A program made the position numbers and the translations under genes. A DNA stretch of 64,000 nucleotides, from NCBI GenBank assembly GCA_949825045.1, contig OX463815.1, positions 31,921,356-31,985,355 of the forward strand, written 5' to 3'. Every line of letters starts with the position of its first letter. Within the stretch, counting starts at the first letter, position 1. The notes beneath the pieces were generated by a model, which saw only the letters and a program-made list of their open reading frames with translations, was not told the origin of the DNA and ran no database searches. Source of the DNA: Argyresthia goedartella. Lineage: Eukaryota; Arthropoda; Insecta; Lepidoptera; Argyresthiidae. This document shows positions 53,315-64,000 of this stretch, piece after piece.

Positions 53315-54884
53315 TACTTACTTCTTTGAAATCACTTCCATGGCAGTTTGGAAATACGCGACGCATAATAAGTGCACTTCAAACTGTTATGTAGCTATAC
53401 TGCAATACGAATTAGTGGAGACTGGGCAAGAATAGCAATTATTGGAAAGTTGTCACTCTCTGTTGAAATAGTAGCCATTGTTGCTTCTATGTTAATAGGA
53501 CAACACATTTTTAAAAACATGAACCCTTTTTTTTGTTGAACAGATTTTCAGTTCATTAATTCATTAATTTGATATTTGATATTTAATCAGAGTTCATTAA
53601 TTTGAAAAGAGTGCATTGTGCTTATTCTTTTAAAACTGAGAAATTACTGAATGCTGGGGCTAATAAGTAATTATGATTATTTACATGAAATAAATAGGTA
53701 CCTACGTAAGCAGGTTTTTTTACACTACAATCCTTGAGCGTTTAAAAAACACGTCATTCTCTTGATATATACATAAAGCGTATTAAGATCCAGTGGCAAA
53801 GATCAAGAACGAACGTGCCAAGACAAAGGTCGTGAAAAATTACATATTTGAAGCATTTCGGTCATAATGCCGAGTTAACTCGAGCTCTCGTGACTATCGA
53901 GACCATTTTGTTTTCACTAACCCAAAAAAGGAGATTTCGTAGAGTTTACGACAGTATTGTGATGTCTCAAGCCCGTACTTTTACAACACATGCAAGTTCG
54001 TCATAAACTATTCAGTAATTTCGTGTAGTGACGAGTTGGTAGTCCTTGATACTAAAACATTGAATATTAAAAAGCACCAAAAATTCTAACTAGGAAATAC
54101 AAAATGACTCCCCTATCAGGAGATCTCACATGTTTTTTCGAAAGACAAAAGGCACAGGAACTACGGTACGCAGCCTGTTTGCCCCGACAAACTAATCATT
54201 GCGTGTCGCACGACCCCACTACACCATAATTGCATATTTTATTGTTATTTGTTGACGATAGCTTAGCCGTTTTCGTATTGTTAAATGCAGTTTATAGAGT
54301 GCGGAGTAAATTAATTAAAAAGTTATGTAGCTATCAGTTGATTTGCAATCTAATATAAAAATGTTGTTAAACATAAACTATACCCCATGTTTATCTTCAT
54401 GCATCTTTATTGCTAAATAATTACATACAGCTATATATGTAATTTTTACAGCGATGTTCACGTGAAAGTAGCACAATAGTTATTGCCTGACATGTACATT
54501 TTACAGGTCGATTATACACTCTACTTCTTTGGAATAACACTGTTAATCCATATTAACGTAATCTATGGTCTAAGAACAATAATTAAGATTGTATCACTGG
54601 ATGCATATATGTGCATGATTTAGATTTATCATTCCTTTTCACTGTGACGGCTGAGCCGTACAACGGCGATAAAAAATCAAAGTTGCGGTCAGAATGAAGC
54701 GGACAGAACTTTTAGAGCGCTCAATATGATCTGTTAGCACTATTCTCTATCTATCTCTGATAACTAGAAATTTCTATCACAATCCCTGTCAAATTGATGT
54801 TTTGAAGGAAGTTTGCTTACTTCAAAGTGACGTTTGACTAATCAGAGCGCGATTATTTCCCATTTAAAGCTGTCATTTTATTTC
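53315..54884. other. No recognisable gene or repeat
   Basis: AT-rich apparently unique DNA, no supported coding segment. Confidence 0.4.
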
Positions 54885-55310
54885 AATATACTTTCGATAT
54901 AATTAATTGCACATAAACAGTTAATACAAAAAAATAAAAAATAAAAAACATGTACAAAGGTGAGCTCATCTCTAACAAGAGATGTCTTCTAGCCAACCTA
55001 GAATGGATACGAAAAAAATAAACAACAGGTAAAGCCACAGACTTGATGGGTAGAACTAAGTGCACAACATTAAATATGTTAATAAAAATAATAAACTACT
55101 TACCAATATCTTAACATGATACAAATATGTAAGGTTTACATAAATAGATACAAATACATATTTATACATAGCATGGAAGAGAAAGATTTTAAAAGTCGTT
55201 TGAAAGGATACTCCTTTAAAAATGTTAATTGACGGGCTGTCTATGATGGCGCTGGGGAGTGTGTTGACTGTATCTTGAAGTCTGAACCTATTTGAATTTG
55301 ATAGACATCG
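54885..55310 (-). mobile_element. CR1-like LINE 3' copy with decayed C-terminus
   Basis: The plus-strand 3' UTR hairpin CATCTCTAACAAGAGATG keeps full pairing with a C-G pair replacing A-T. Upstream on the minus strand, 55310-55190 reads FRLQDTVNTLPSAIIDSPSI, aligning with LWNSLP-IRDSPS of the intact element. Confidence 0.7.
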
Positions 55311-57749
55311 GGATATGTCAAAATATACAGAGTACTAACCCGTTCCAATGAAAGCCAAACTCATAGGGATGTTCAATTCTATCGGATGGCTGGCGTACTA
55401 AAAGTTGTAACAAAATTCATTCGGATTCCATACATCACGCCGTCCGTCCAGTCCAGTCACCATTTCAATCCCCTTTGATTGGGTCTTGCATGCTCCAAAA
55501 TCCAAACAATGTCAAGTTTGTCCTCCGTCTCGTTTTCAGCTCGTAGAGATATATTGAAATATATCTAGTCATGGTGGAATTATTCCTAAAACGCACTGTT
55601 ACAAACGGCGCTTTCTTTGATCTTAGACCTGAATTAACTAAGTATGCTTATTGCTTATCACATAATTCATTCTAATGGATTTCTCTCCAAAAATACCATT
55701 ACAGAGATTTTACACTTTACACTACAAACCTTTTCATATTTATATTCGTTCAAAAATTTATTCCAAAACATTATTGGATTAACTTTACGAGATAGATCCA
55801 TCACATGTTGTCTAACAGTAAAAAGTACAGTTAATTAGTATCAACAGTGGTATACCGACCGTTGTATAACCTCCACGCTTGAGTAGACTTCATCTCAAAG
55901 TCACAAATCGATGCGTACTGAATTAAACAAAAGTGCTGAATCTTCTGTGATGTATTATTCAAATAATGCCGTATGGACTGCAATGTGTTGGAGTTGGAAT
56001 AAATCAGAGAAGCCTACTGCTTGGTGGATCTGATATTCAGATTAGGTTCTCTGTCAGATAACTATTAGTAGTTGTCTTCTAGCAATTAAAATGTCAGATC
56101 CAAAATTTTGCATTCTTCTTCTATCTGAACAACAACAATAGCTTCACGGAGTCACATCACATTTTCCGAACGAGGAGGCTTGAGGCAGAGTTGTGTGTGC
56201 CCACGTAAAATGCATTTACTATAAAGGTACATTGATTTTACTAAACTGTTTGCCGTCTCAGTGCTGGTAACGTTCACGCTGTGCATATGATATTCTACCA
56301 ATGTATAGAGGCTCCTTTTGCCTAAGGCAATTATGTCCAGCATGCAGAGAATGGAAAGCATTCGACGCGGAAGACCATTAATCATCTCATTACGATTGCC
56401 TCAGACGGGGATGCAAAATGGTGCAAGAATTTCGCGAGATTAAGGCACACGGGCTAATTTCAACTTGCAGCAACACAGCAAAACCTTCCTCTTCCGCACG
56501 TCTGATTCAAGTCAAAAGGCTTCGTATGCTATTCACAATCTGGTGATGCTTGAAGAAGGCATTATTGAATATAATTCATACGCTGAGGCAGGTCAACACA
56601 AATAAAATAAATGCGTGCGTGACCTAATAGGTCATAATAAATGTAGATCACGATAACGCCAAGTCAGCATATACCAAGACGGAAAGGTTGAAGGTGCAAG
56701 AGATTCACGGATAAATTTACCGTAGATTTTATAGATAACACCGAAAGCAGATCGTTGATTGAATGATCTTAATACTTTGTGCATACATGATTAAGGCTTT
56801 AAGGATCAGATATTAGCATTCGAGATTTTGGCTGCCGATATATAGGATCTAGGAGGCTAGGAGCCAGAAGTCATCTCTTATCTACCAGTCAAGGTTTATT
56901 ACGAGAAGCGTGCTTTATCGCCAAAATGTATCATAGATAAACCTGGTGAACTGGTTTGTTGTCTAATGAAATAATGTTGCAACTTGCAAGATACATGTGG
57001 TAGGCATATTTACATGTTAGGCAGGTACGTAGGTACCTACTTACAAATGGGCACTGTTGAAACGACGACGACATTAATTGCCTAATTAGTAATGTATTAC
57101 TTTCACTAAACTCATAAAAGTTAGTTGTTGTGTGGAAAATATAAAAGGTTTACTCAAATAAACTGCAAAGATATGAGAAGTAATACGAAAACAGCCAAAT
57201 ATCTGCTAGGAGTGCTGTGATGCATTGCATAATGGAAGTGGCTTTATGTGGATTCCACCTTATCGTTCAAACGGAACCGTCCGTGGTTCGCTTTTTGCCC
57301 GGCACGGCGGAAAATCCTATTTGAATGGAACGGGCGATCCGCCGTGTCTTATTTTATTAGCATAGCTACCCGTAGAGTATGATAGAGTGAAGTTACTGGT
57401 GCTGGTTTGGAAATATCTTGTTATCAAATCAGAATATCAGTGCGATTCTTCATGTGTCAAAACCAACTATCTAAGGCGCTATACAACCTTAATGCGACAA
57501 CCTTAATGCGATAGCTCTTGTGCAGACGCAGATTCCATTTTCGAATACACTTCTTTATTTAGTTTATTTGTGTCACCTCCAGCATCGGTCCCAAAATCTA
57601 TCTACAGAATTCGGTATTGGACTGCAAGTGTATATAGTTATTTTTAGGAACAGTTGTCAAAAAGGTAATTTTGTTGATGAGTTTTAGAAAATACAAATCT
57701 TACAAGTCTTGCTGAATTGATAAGAAAATGAGTTTATAAAATACAACTG
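55311..57749. other. Mostly unrecognised; weak open frame at 56152-56385 (-)
   Basis: The 77-codon minus frame (MINGLPRRMLSILCMLDIIA...) has natural composition. It has no recognisable domain, and neighbouring frames are broken. Nothing else is supported. Confidence 0.3.
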
Positions 57750-57818
57750 CTAAAAATATATTATTCCGATACTGTCAAGCCAAGATAGCTTGACAGTATC
57801 GGAAAAATATATTTTTAG
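57750..57818. repeat. Palindrome, 31-bp arms, one mismatch
   Basis: CTAAAAATATATTATTCCG... (57750-57780) pairs with 57788-57818 except for one base. Loop CAAGATA. Confidence 0.9.
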
Positions 57819-58014
57819 TTTAGTTCACAATATGTAAACTGTATGGGGTTAATCTGGCTCAACACAGAGCTTGCTGTTAAAAATTTTGTAATTATTTATT
57901 CCTTCTTATTAGTTATGATAATGATATAACAATATTTATATTAGTTAAGCACAAGCAATTTTAAAAGAGATCTAAAAATCAATCTGTGGTAGTTTCTACG
58001 CCCTTCTCCTCCCT

Positions 58015-58100
58015 CAGTGGTCCAATGTAGAGAAGTGGCAAAAAATTACGATTGCCAAGTATATGTAAATATCTATAGTAATAAAGACATTTGGAATTTG
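58015..58100 (+). mobile_element. LINE tail T, plus copy with variant repeat
   Basis: GTAGAGAAGTGGCAAAAAATT then AATAAAG and an ATTTGGA-type tail in place of TTTGAC. Confidence 0.6.
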
Positions 58101-58364
58101 GAATACATTAAATTCAGACATGTTCCTAGATTTATTTGACTACCTAGTCCAATACTGAATTATCAGTCTAAATTTTTATAAACATAGCGTCACTCCTTTT
58201 CCTTACAGGTTGGCAGAGGCACAGTTGTGCTTACCTCCATTGTGATAATGTTATATATTTTAGTCTGTTGCGGTTGCACTAAAAATATCTAGAGATACTA
58301 TCTAAACAGTTTGAGAGCGTAGAGCGCATACTAGATACAGATTTGCTAGTTTTCAGAAAATTAA

Positions 58365-58600
58365 TGTTAATGCGGTACTGGTTTCTTTGAATATCTCCTC
58401 CCCCACATGGGGCTCACTGGTTCGACTCTTACTTGAGAGATGGTCATCAGTGCATTAGGTCTGAGGAGACGTGAAACTCAATGGCGTGATCTCACCGCAG
58501 GAGTAACTCATGGTGGTATACTTTCTCCTCTCCTGTTTTCAGAATTTATCAACTCCGATCTCCGACGTCCTTTCTCGTCCTATCATCTCTGCTCACACAT
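58365..58600 (+). pseudogene. CR1-like LINE RT fragment
   Basis: In shifting frames it reads as WFDSYLRDR-like, QCIRSEET-like, then AGVTHGGILSPLLFSEFIN, matching the segment of the intact LINE from WFDSYLRDRQQRIRSEET to GVPQGGILSPLLFSVFIN. It stops before YADD at the adjoining MITE. Confidence 0.75.
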
Positions 58601-58605
58601 ATATA

Positions 58606-58859
58606 CAGAGTGACATTTATTTAAGTTTTAGTAATTTGGGGAATGATAGTACCCATAATTATTAAGAACTTTCCCCAAGGTCGCAAACTCAGATAAATAT
58701 TTGTCCCTCAGTACATTGACCCGATCAGCTGATTACAAGTTACTACGGGAGAAGCAAAATTTTCTTTCGTTGCGACCATATGTTTCTTGGAGAAAGTTTT
58801 TCATGATTATGGGTACTATCACACCCGAAAATTTGGTCAGCTTATTAAATGTCACCCTG
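58606..58859. mobile_element. 254-bp TA-flanked MITE (CAGRGTGACATTTA)
   Basis: CAGAGTGACATTTA and inverted TAAATGTCACCCTG, with TA on both sides. Inner arms GGGAATGATAGTACCCATAA and TTATGGGTACTATCA continue the fold. It abuts the LINE fragment. A possible relic of the same family lies near 12205 (GATCGGGTCAATG). Confidence 0.75.
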
Positions 58860-59269
58860 TATAGACAATAGATAGACAATAACAACCACACAACGAAGAC
58901 GTAAACAAAATAATATTTATGGAAAATAGCGCTCTGGTTTTGTTCTTTCCAAGCGCCGCACTAAAAAACAACTGTTTTGGCAATGCCATTATTTAGTACA
59001 TTTTATCGAAACAGCTTACAAAGGTGAAAATGTAGAAAAAAATATACAATATTTTAAAATATCGATAAATATATGTACTTAACCCACAATACTTTATTTA
59101 TTCATAAAAATATTCATTGCTTGTAGGCAAAACAACTCTTAGCGAAGATAAAAAATAAATGTTAAGTAAAAAGCACTAGCGCGTTACCATGAAGCTAAAC
59201 GCGTTGCTATAAAGATAAACTTTTCGAGCAAGTCTGTTGAATAGGTGTTTAATTTATTCTTCAATTTTT

Positions 59270-59462
59270 CATTCCAGTTATTGTGCACTGCCTACCCTTT
59301 TATGATAAAAGTAGTATAGTAAGATACAGTAGGAAAAACTTCCTATCATGCCTTGGTTTGCTGGAAGAACTATTTTTAGAGATAAGCTCGACTTCATACA
59401 TTGTTTTCTTTTAGTGTTTCTGCTTTAAATATTTGTTTGCTATAAAGAATTATGAATTATGT
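59270..59462 (+). mobile_element. CR1-like LINE 3' tail, plus copy
   Basis: ATTGTGCACTGCCTACCCTT, then TTTGCTGGAAGAAC and TTAGAGATAAGCTCG, ending AATTATGAATTAT. The hairpin has lost pairing on one arm. Confidence 0.7.
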
Positions 59463-60079
59463 TAACTTTTGGTCAAGTCTGTTTTGCCAATCCGTTTGTT
59501 GACAAATCGATAAAGATCCACAACTTTATTGATTCTTCATTGAACTTCGAAGGAAGGACGCATTCGAGTGCCATGACCTTTATGTCGTTTCGCTTGAATT
59601 CGTATCTTCAGGGAATATTTGAAAGATTTTTCGTACGACTTAATACTCCTCTTTCCTTAAGGTCGAGGAGCTAATTAGATGAATTCATCTTTCTGAATGT
59701 TTACATAAGTAATTCACGACTTATACTAACCAACGTGTCACGAACTCACGACTTTTGAGGCTATATCAATCGGCGTACACAACCAGCTATCTTCACGCAA
59801 GTGTACAGTTCTGCTATTAGGAATGTTTAGAATATATATCCTGCGATAATTGTAGTTTTTTTTCTAACCTAGTGCCAACACAAGCGACACACATCGCGTG
59901 ATGTGCTAATCAACCTTGTTGGAATCACGCTTTCGCTAATGTCATGATAATTTACACTGCATAAGATATTGGCGTTATTAGAGGTGCAAAATAAAACTAT
60001 TTATACTAGCAAAATTCTCTAAATTGCTAAAAGGCACTAATGCAACGGGCAAAGTTTTCGAATAAATCGGGATGACCTG
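59463..60079. other. No recognisable gene or repeat
   Basis: No supported feature. Confidence 0.4.
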
Positions 60080-60192
60080 GAGAAGTTTCTGCCGGGGTGG
60101 CCGGAGGTGGGTGGCATAGAAAAAACAGGGACGCGTGGACTCAAAGGGGCAGGCCTTTGCCCAGCAGTGGGACACCAAATTGGCTACATAAA
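60080..60192 (+). mobile_element. RTE-type LINE 3' end fragment
   Basis: GGCAGGCCTTTGCCCAGCAG then TGGGACACCAAATTGGCTAC matches the AFAQQWD-encoding 3' end common in lepidopteran RTE-like LINEs (from memory). The frame is disrupted upstream. Confidence 0.55.
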
Positions 60193-60706
60193 AAAACTGT
60201 ATGCACTTGTTGCAGACAGACCTAGATATGCCTAGCGTTTGCGCGTGTAATTTGGTTGATATAAATCTTACAGCCTTCTGTCTGAGGTTTACTCTAGGTG
60301 GCTTTACACAGAATGGGCTGAACCGTGATCTACAGGACCACTGTTGTTAATAATGAGCGCCACAGTACGCTATATCTCGAATGCAGCATTCAAACAACCG
60401 CAGTCTTTCCGCAAACAAAAACAACAGTCTTAAATCTAATCTGATAAAACCGATTAGGTCTGAAACAAACGATTCGCTACCCTGCATCTCCGGTGACAAA
60501 AAATGAAAACAAACCTTGCGTAACAGTTGACATTCGCCGGTGCGACCTTAACATCAATGTGAAACTGAACTGAGAAACGATGAAGGCATTGTGAAGGTAT
60601 CCATGCGGGTAATTAAACGACTCTCGGAATACGATCGAGAGATTAATGGGACAAAATGGCGAATCTACTCTCGATGTTCAATTGGAGGACTTATTAACGA
60701 GTATGT

Positions 60707-60775
60707 AGACGCTGAAATAATTTGTTGAATTGGCTCCTTGACCAGGAGCCAATTCAACAAATTATTTCAGCGTCT
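60707..60775. repeat. Perfect palindrome, 32-bp arms, 5-nt loop
   Basis: AGACGCTGAAATAATTTGTT... (60707-60738) is exactly complemented at 60744-60775 around TGACC. Confidence 0.9.
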
Positions 60776-60819
60776 CAACGGGTAGTCAAACGTTTTTTTT
60801 TTCTCGTAAGTTGGTCATC

Positions 60820-61133
60820 TACCGACAGATAGTAAACTGTAGCGTTCTGCTTACTATATGACGCGTTAGTTGATCAACTAACGGTAAAAACCGTTAAATA
60901 GTAAACTGGTTTGAACTTGAATTTTAAACGAAATACCAGGGTAAACCCTGCGGTAGCTTAGGTGAAGGCTAGAGGGGGCGAGCGCAGCGAAGCCCCCGAA
61001 TAGTCTTCGTGTTAGGTTGACATGTAAGAACAAAAGAAACTTAAATTCTAAACCATATTGGTCTGGTTTACTATCTCTCGATAGTTGACCGCGTTAGTTT
61101 ATCAACTAACGGTTTTGACTATCTTCCGGTGAC
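60820..61133. mobile_element. TIR/fold-back element with inner B fragment
   Basis: ACCGACAGATAGTAAAC and inverted GACTATCTTCCGGT lie at the ends. Each side also has the short palindrome GTTAGTTGATCAACTAAC or a one-base variant. The middle (60950-61060) is a B fragment: GCGGTAGCTTAGGTGAAGG and TTCGTGTTAGGTTGACATG. Confidence 0.6.
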
Positions 61134-62340
61134 ATATACAAAAAGGATCGTCAATAACATGATTTGACTTCAATGTGTTATCAGGCCCTAGTCGGTGGTG
61201 ATGGTGTAGAATGCACTATGAAAGAAGTTGAAACCTGTGAAGAGAAGCCAATGGCTGAGGACAGCCCAGTAGTAGAGATTACCGTGCATTGAGTGGCACG
61301 AATTACGAAACAGAAAGGGTAAAGAACATAAAAAGACTGCAGACCGAGGTCTTTCCAGAGGAGTCCCTCGGCACACACCATATCACAATCCCACTTTTTT
61401 GAGAATTATGAGAAAACGTTGAGAATTAGTTTGAGCAGGGGCTCAAACCTAAACATACTTACAATATTGGTTGTCAAAGTCACGTGCCGACAAAATTAAT
61501 ATTTAAATAAGTACTTCATGGTGATCAAAATGAATTACTTAATCGCAACCATAAATCAATTGCCAGTTGGGTACCTGCAAGGTTGCAAGCAATTAGGTAT
61601 AATCTGACTTTACCGATTTCACAAGGGAACTGAGATTAATAAGCACCAAGTAAAAATGAAAGTTGTATTTGCATGGGACCAGTGCAACTTGTAAGCAAGC
61701 ATTGAGTACCATTATATCTTGGTGACGCAACACCTGCACATATGATAAGACTAAGCTCTTAAGTAATGAGTACTAATTTCCTACAAAGCTATTCCTATAC
61801 AATACTAAGATTTCCTTACACCAGACTTTTGACTAAATACAGTTTAAACACTTATGTCGTGTTTAAACATGTACAACACATTCAAGTAACGTAGTCAAGC
61901 GCGGCACGGTTATTGCCTTTCATCCAGGTTTCCACTTAACTTGCACCGCGCTTCATTATCCAAAAAGGCCATCACGAAATCTTAAATTCTTCGTAGGTTG
62001 TTTTTTGACGTGATGACGTCTTCTAAATCGATGAACGCTGGCTGCACACACGAAAAAGCATGACTCAATGTCACGTTCCGCCTGAGCCGAGCGTGCATGC
62101 GAGAGCGCGGAACAAGCGATAGAGAGGCACGATCGGCTAAGCGTTTCTTATGACATTATCAAGTTAAAGTATCGTCCGTACACCGACTTCACAGACTACC
62201 AATCGTTTTTATTTATTGAGTTAGATATACATATACATGAAAAATGTGTTTCGACTAACACAAAATATTATTAATAATGTCCGCCATGGCCTTACGGGAC
62301 GAGAAATCGAAAAAATGTCACAAAGGGCCACGCGGTCACG
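61134..62340. other. No recognisable gene or repeat
   Basis: Short opposite frames at 61181-61381 show no motif. A GC-richer patch near 62080-62140 is unexplained. Confidence 0.4.
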
Positions 62341-62652
62341 TTGTTTGTATGGGGTGTCGGTCACCCCTACATTGTCTTATAATTATTGTTTGTATGGGGT
62401 GTCGTTCACCCCTACATTGTCTTATAATTATTGTTTGTATGGGGTGTTGATCACCCCTACATTGTCTTATAATTATTGTTTGTATGGGGTGTCGTTCACC
62501 CCTACATTGTCTTATAATTATTGTTTGTATGGGGTGTCGGTCACCCTTACATTGTCTTATAATTATTGTTTGTAAGGGGGGTCGGTCACCCCTACATTAT
62601 CTTATAATTATTGTTTGTATGGTGTGTCGGTCACCCCAACATTGCCTTATAA
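62341..62652 (+). repeat. 45-bp minisatellite, 7 units, each with a hairpin
   Basis: Units begin TTGTTTGTATGGGGTGTCGG and contain GGGGTG-N5-CACCCC. Because 45 is divisible by 3, a 112-codon frame of 15-residue repeats (CLYGVSVTPTLSYNY) is open, but units 6 and 7 change the codons and no gene context exists. Confidence 0.9.
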
Positions 62653-63740
62653 AGGCTTAATTGATAAAACAGTTACGTTTTCGAAAAAAATGCTTTAATT
62701 TATTATAATTCAAATAATCCATAAAAGTGATTTCCATTTTTCAAATGTGTTTTAGAATTATATTCACTTTAGTTTCTATGTAAAAGTCTTTTGAAAAATC
62801 CAAGCTATATAGGGATAAATGCAGGGCCACGCGGGTCAGCTTCTGCGAATTTTCACTGTACAAATAACAGAGACAGAAACAGACAGACAGAGGTTTGAAC
62901 ACAGCTCTGACGTGAGGTCAACACTGAAAGGCTCAATGTCCTTCAACATTTTTTTTGCGGGCGTTTAACGTGTTAAATTGTGTACATAAACTTTATTAGC
63001 GGGTATCAAAATTCAGGTGCAAGTAGGCCTAAGGCAGGTATTATTTCTATTGTGCAATTAATCGATCTGCCGATTGGAATGGAGTCAATAGTTCACATAA
63101 TTATGCACACCATTTATAATTTTATATCAATGTATAGCATATATGCAAAACGTACAACACTAAATATTGATTTTATTTTATATGTGATACAACCCAGTTA
63201 TCGAGCCAGGAATAACCTACATAATTTGCTAATATTGGCACTTCTCTTACTCACTTGAGGAGACTAAGTACCTTTTGCCAACAAACTTACCTAACGATGT
63301 TTGTGTAGACACGGGTAGACTAAACATTTCCAACCTATCCAAGGAAGGCAAAAGAAGGATTGTATAGAGATATTTACTTTGAGTACCCTGTCAACATACG
63401 AGGAGATATTTAACACACTTGGATTTCTTGATGAAATAATGTCAGACAAACTGCTAATTTCGGAAGCGTTAGTTAGTAGTCCTAAGATTCGTGTGCTTCG
63501 AGAATACTAGGTATGTAGTTTTAGCTCGTCGACTCGTATGTAGAGCCTTAAAGCAAGACATACATTTTAATTATACTTAACCACAAAGCTATGGCAGACT
63601 GACAGTTCAATTATTTGATGAATTGTTTAAATATATTTATTTATTGCTCCTAACAACTTCGAATTTGTCCGCTAATCCATATATCAGCAGTCTCCAATAA
63701 GTTACAGATTGTATAACAAAGGCAATATATTAATAATAAT
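62653..63740. other. No recognisable gene or repeat
   Basis: AT-rich; the 92-codon frame at 62980-63258 has no motif. Confidence 0.4.
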
Positions 63741-64000
63741 AATAAAAAAGTGGCCAAGTACGAGTCGGACTCGCCCATGAAGCAAGTAATTATGTGACTG
63801 GATGTATATGTTGTAACTTTGTTTTTCATAGTGTTTGTATGAATGACAAAGTTATCTTTGCGGTTTTTAATAAATGTTTTATATCTTAAAAACTGCTTAT
63901 TTTATTTTGTTCAAACCAATCTTCGTTGAAAGAGTGTATTGAGATATGACAGCAAAGATTTTTTGGAGATTTTTCACTCTATTACTTTAAAAGTTAAAGG
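63741..64000. repeat. Repeat F/G terminus running off the window
   Basis: After an AAT array, AAGTGGCCAAGTACGAGTCG and GACTCGCCCATGAAG match the F/G end. The element continues to the window edge. Confidence 0.5.

Noticed and set aside
56152..56385. Possible chemoreceptor-type exon
   Set aside because: Composition is suggestive only. No membrane-segment pattern or family motif could be matched, and neighbouring frames are broken.
62237..62575. 112-codon repeat protein
   Set aside because: It is the 45-bp minisatellite read in one frame, with no start context, promoter or homologue recognised.
1..64000. LTR retrotransposon or viral sequence
   Set aside because: No integrase, protease, envelope-like or long-terminal-repeat pair was recognised. 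All reverse transcriptase pieces have non-LTR motif order.

Overview
This window looks like nuclear DNA of a moth or butterfly (order Lepidoptera). The reasons are its strong AT richness, long stretches without coding sequence, tRNA-headed SINEs, short Helitron-like elements beginning TC and ending CTAG, and dense TIR/fold-back elements. No search could be run, so the organism call and all family names rest on reading the sequence. I found no complete host gene, no rRNA, no true tRNA gene and no CRISPR array. The window is best read as intergenic or intronic DNA packed with mobile elements.

Layout. 1-9.6 kb: a palindrome cluster (1183-1568), a 2-kb element with 36-bp inverted termini and no ORF (1821-3807), dispersed repeats, and a 480-bp TIR element (6972-7451). 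9.6-11.5 kb: a decayed LINE reverse transcriptase (minus) cut by a SINE. 12.4-17 kb, minus strand: the most gene-like object, a five-exon gene whose last exon encodes a Mutator-like transposase followed by a YqaJ (lambda-exonuclease-like) nuclease. All intron phases fit, but the last exon carries stops, frameshifts and a 0.4-kb insertion. 19.9-22.6 kb: a 5'-truncated CR1-like LINE with a clean ORF of over 800 codons. 23-39 kb: a mariner fragment, SINEs, two Helitron-like elements, and repeated A and B elements nested in one another. 39-64 kb: more LINE tails, MITEs, four minisatellites, several long perfect palindromes, and a few weak candidates for host exons (40.9, 45.0 and 51.3-51.55 kb).

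Repeat names used here. A: 380-490 bp element starting TTTATCTACACACG (six copies). B: TIR element starting TCAAAAATACTG (two bounded copies plus pieces). C: 430-bp dispersed repeat (three copies). D: repeat at 6.1-6.7 and 34.3-34.7 kb. E: MITE with TIR containing AAATTGGCG (three copies). F: 410-bp repeat starting AGGGTTCCGTACCC and ending GACCGGTTTTT; G is a longer relative. S1, S2, S3: tRNA-derived SINEs. T: LINE 3' tail ending in TTTGAC repeats. X: repeat containing GTTTACGGCACGAGCC.

How the parts relate. The elements give a relative history. S1 landed in an older LINE RT. F landed in the YqaJ domain and, separately, in a LINE C-terminus. Two A elements landed in one B element whose empty sites are preserved 3 kb away. 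The CR1-like LINE is the youngest large element, and its 3' hairpin tail recurs in at least five more truncated copies.
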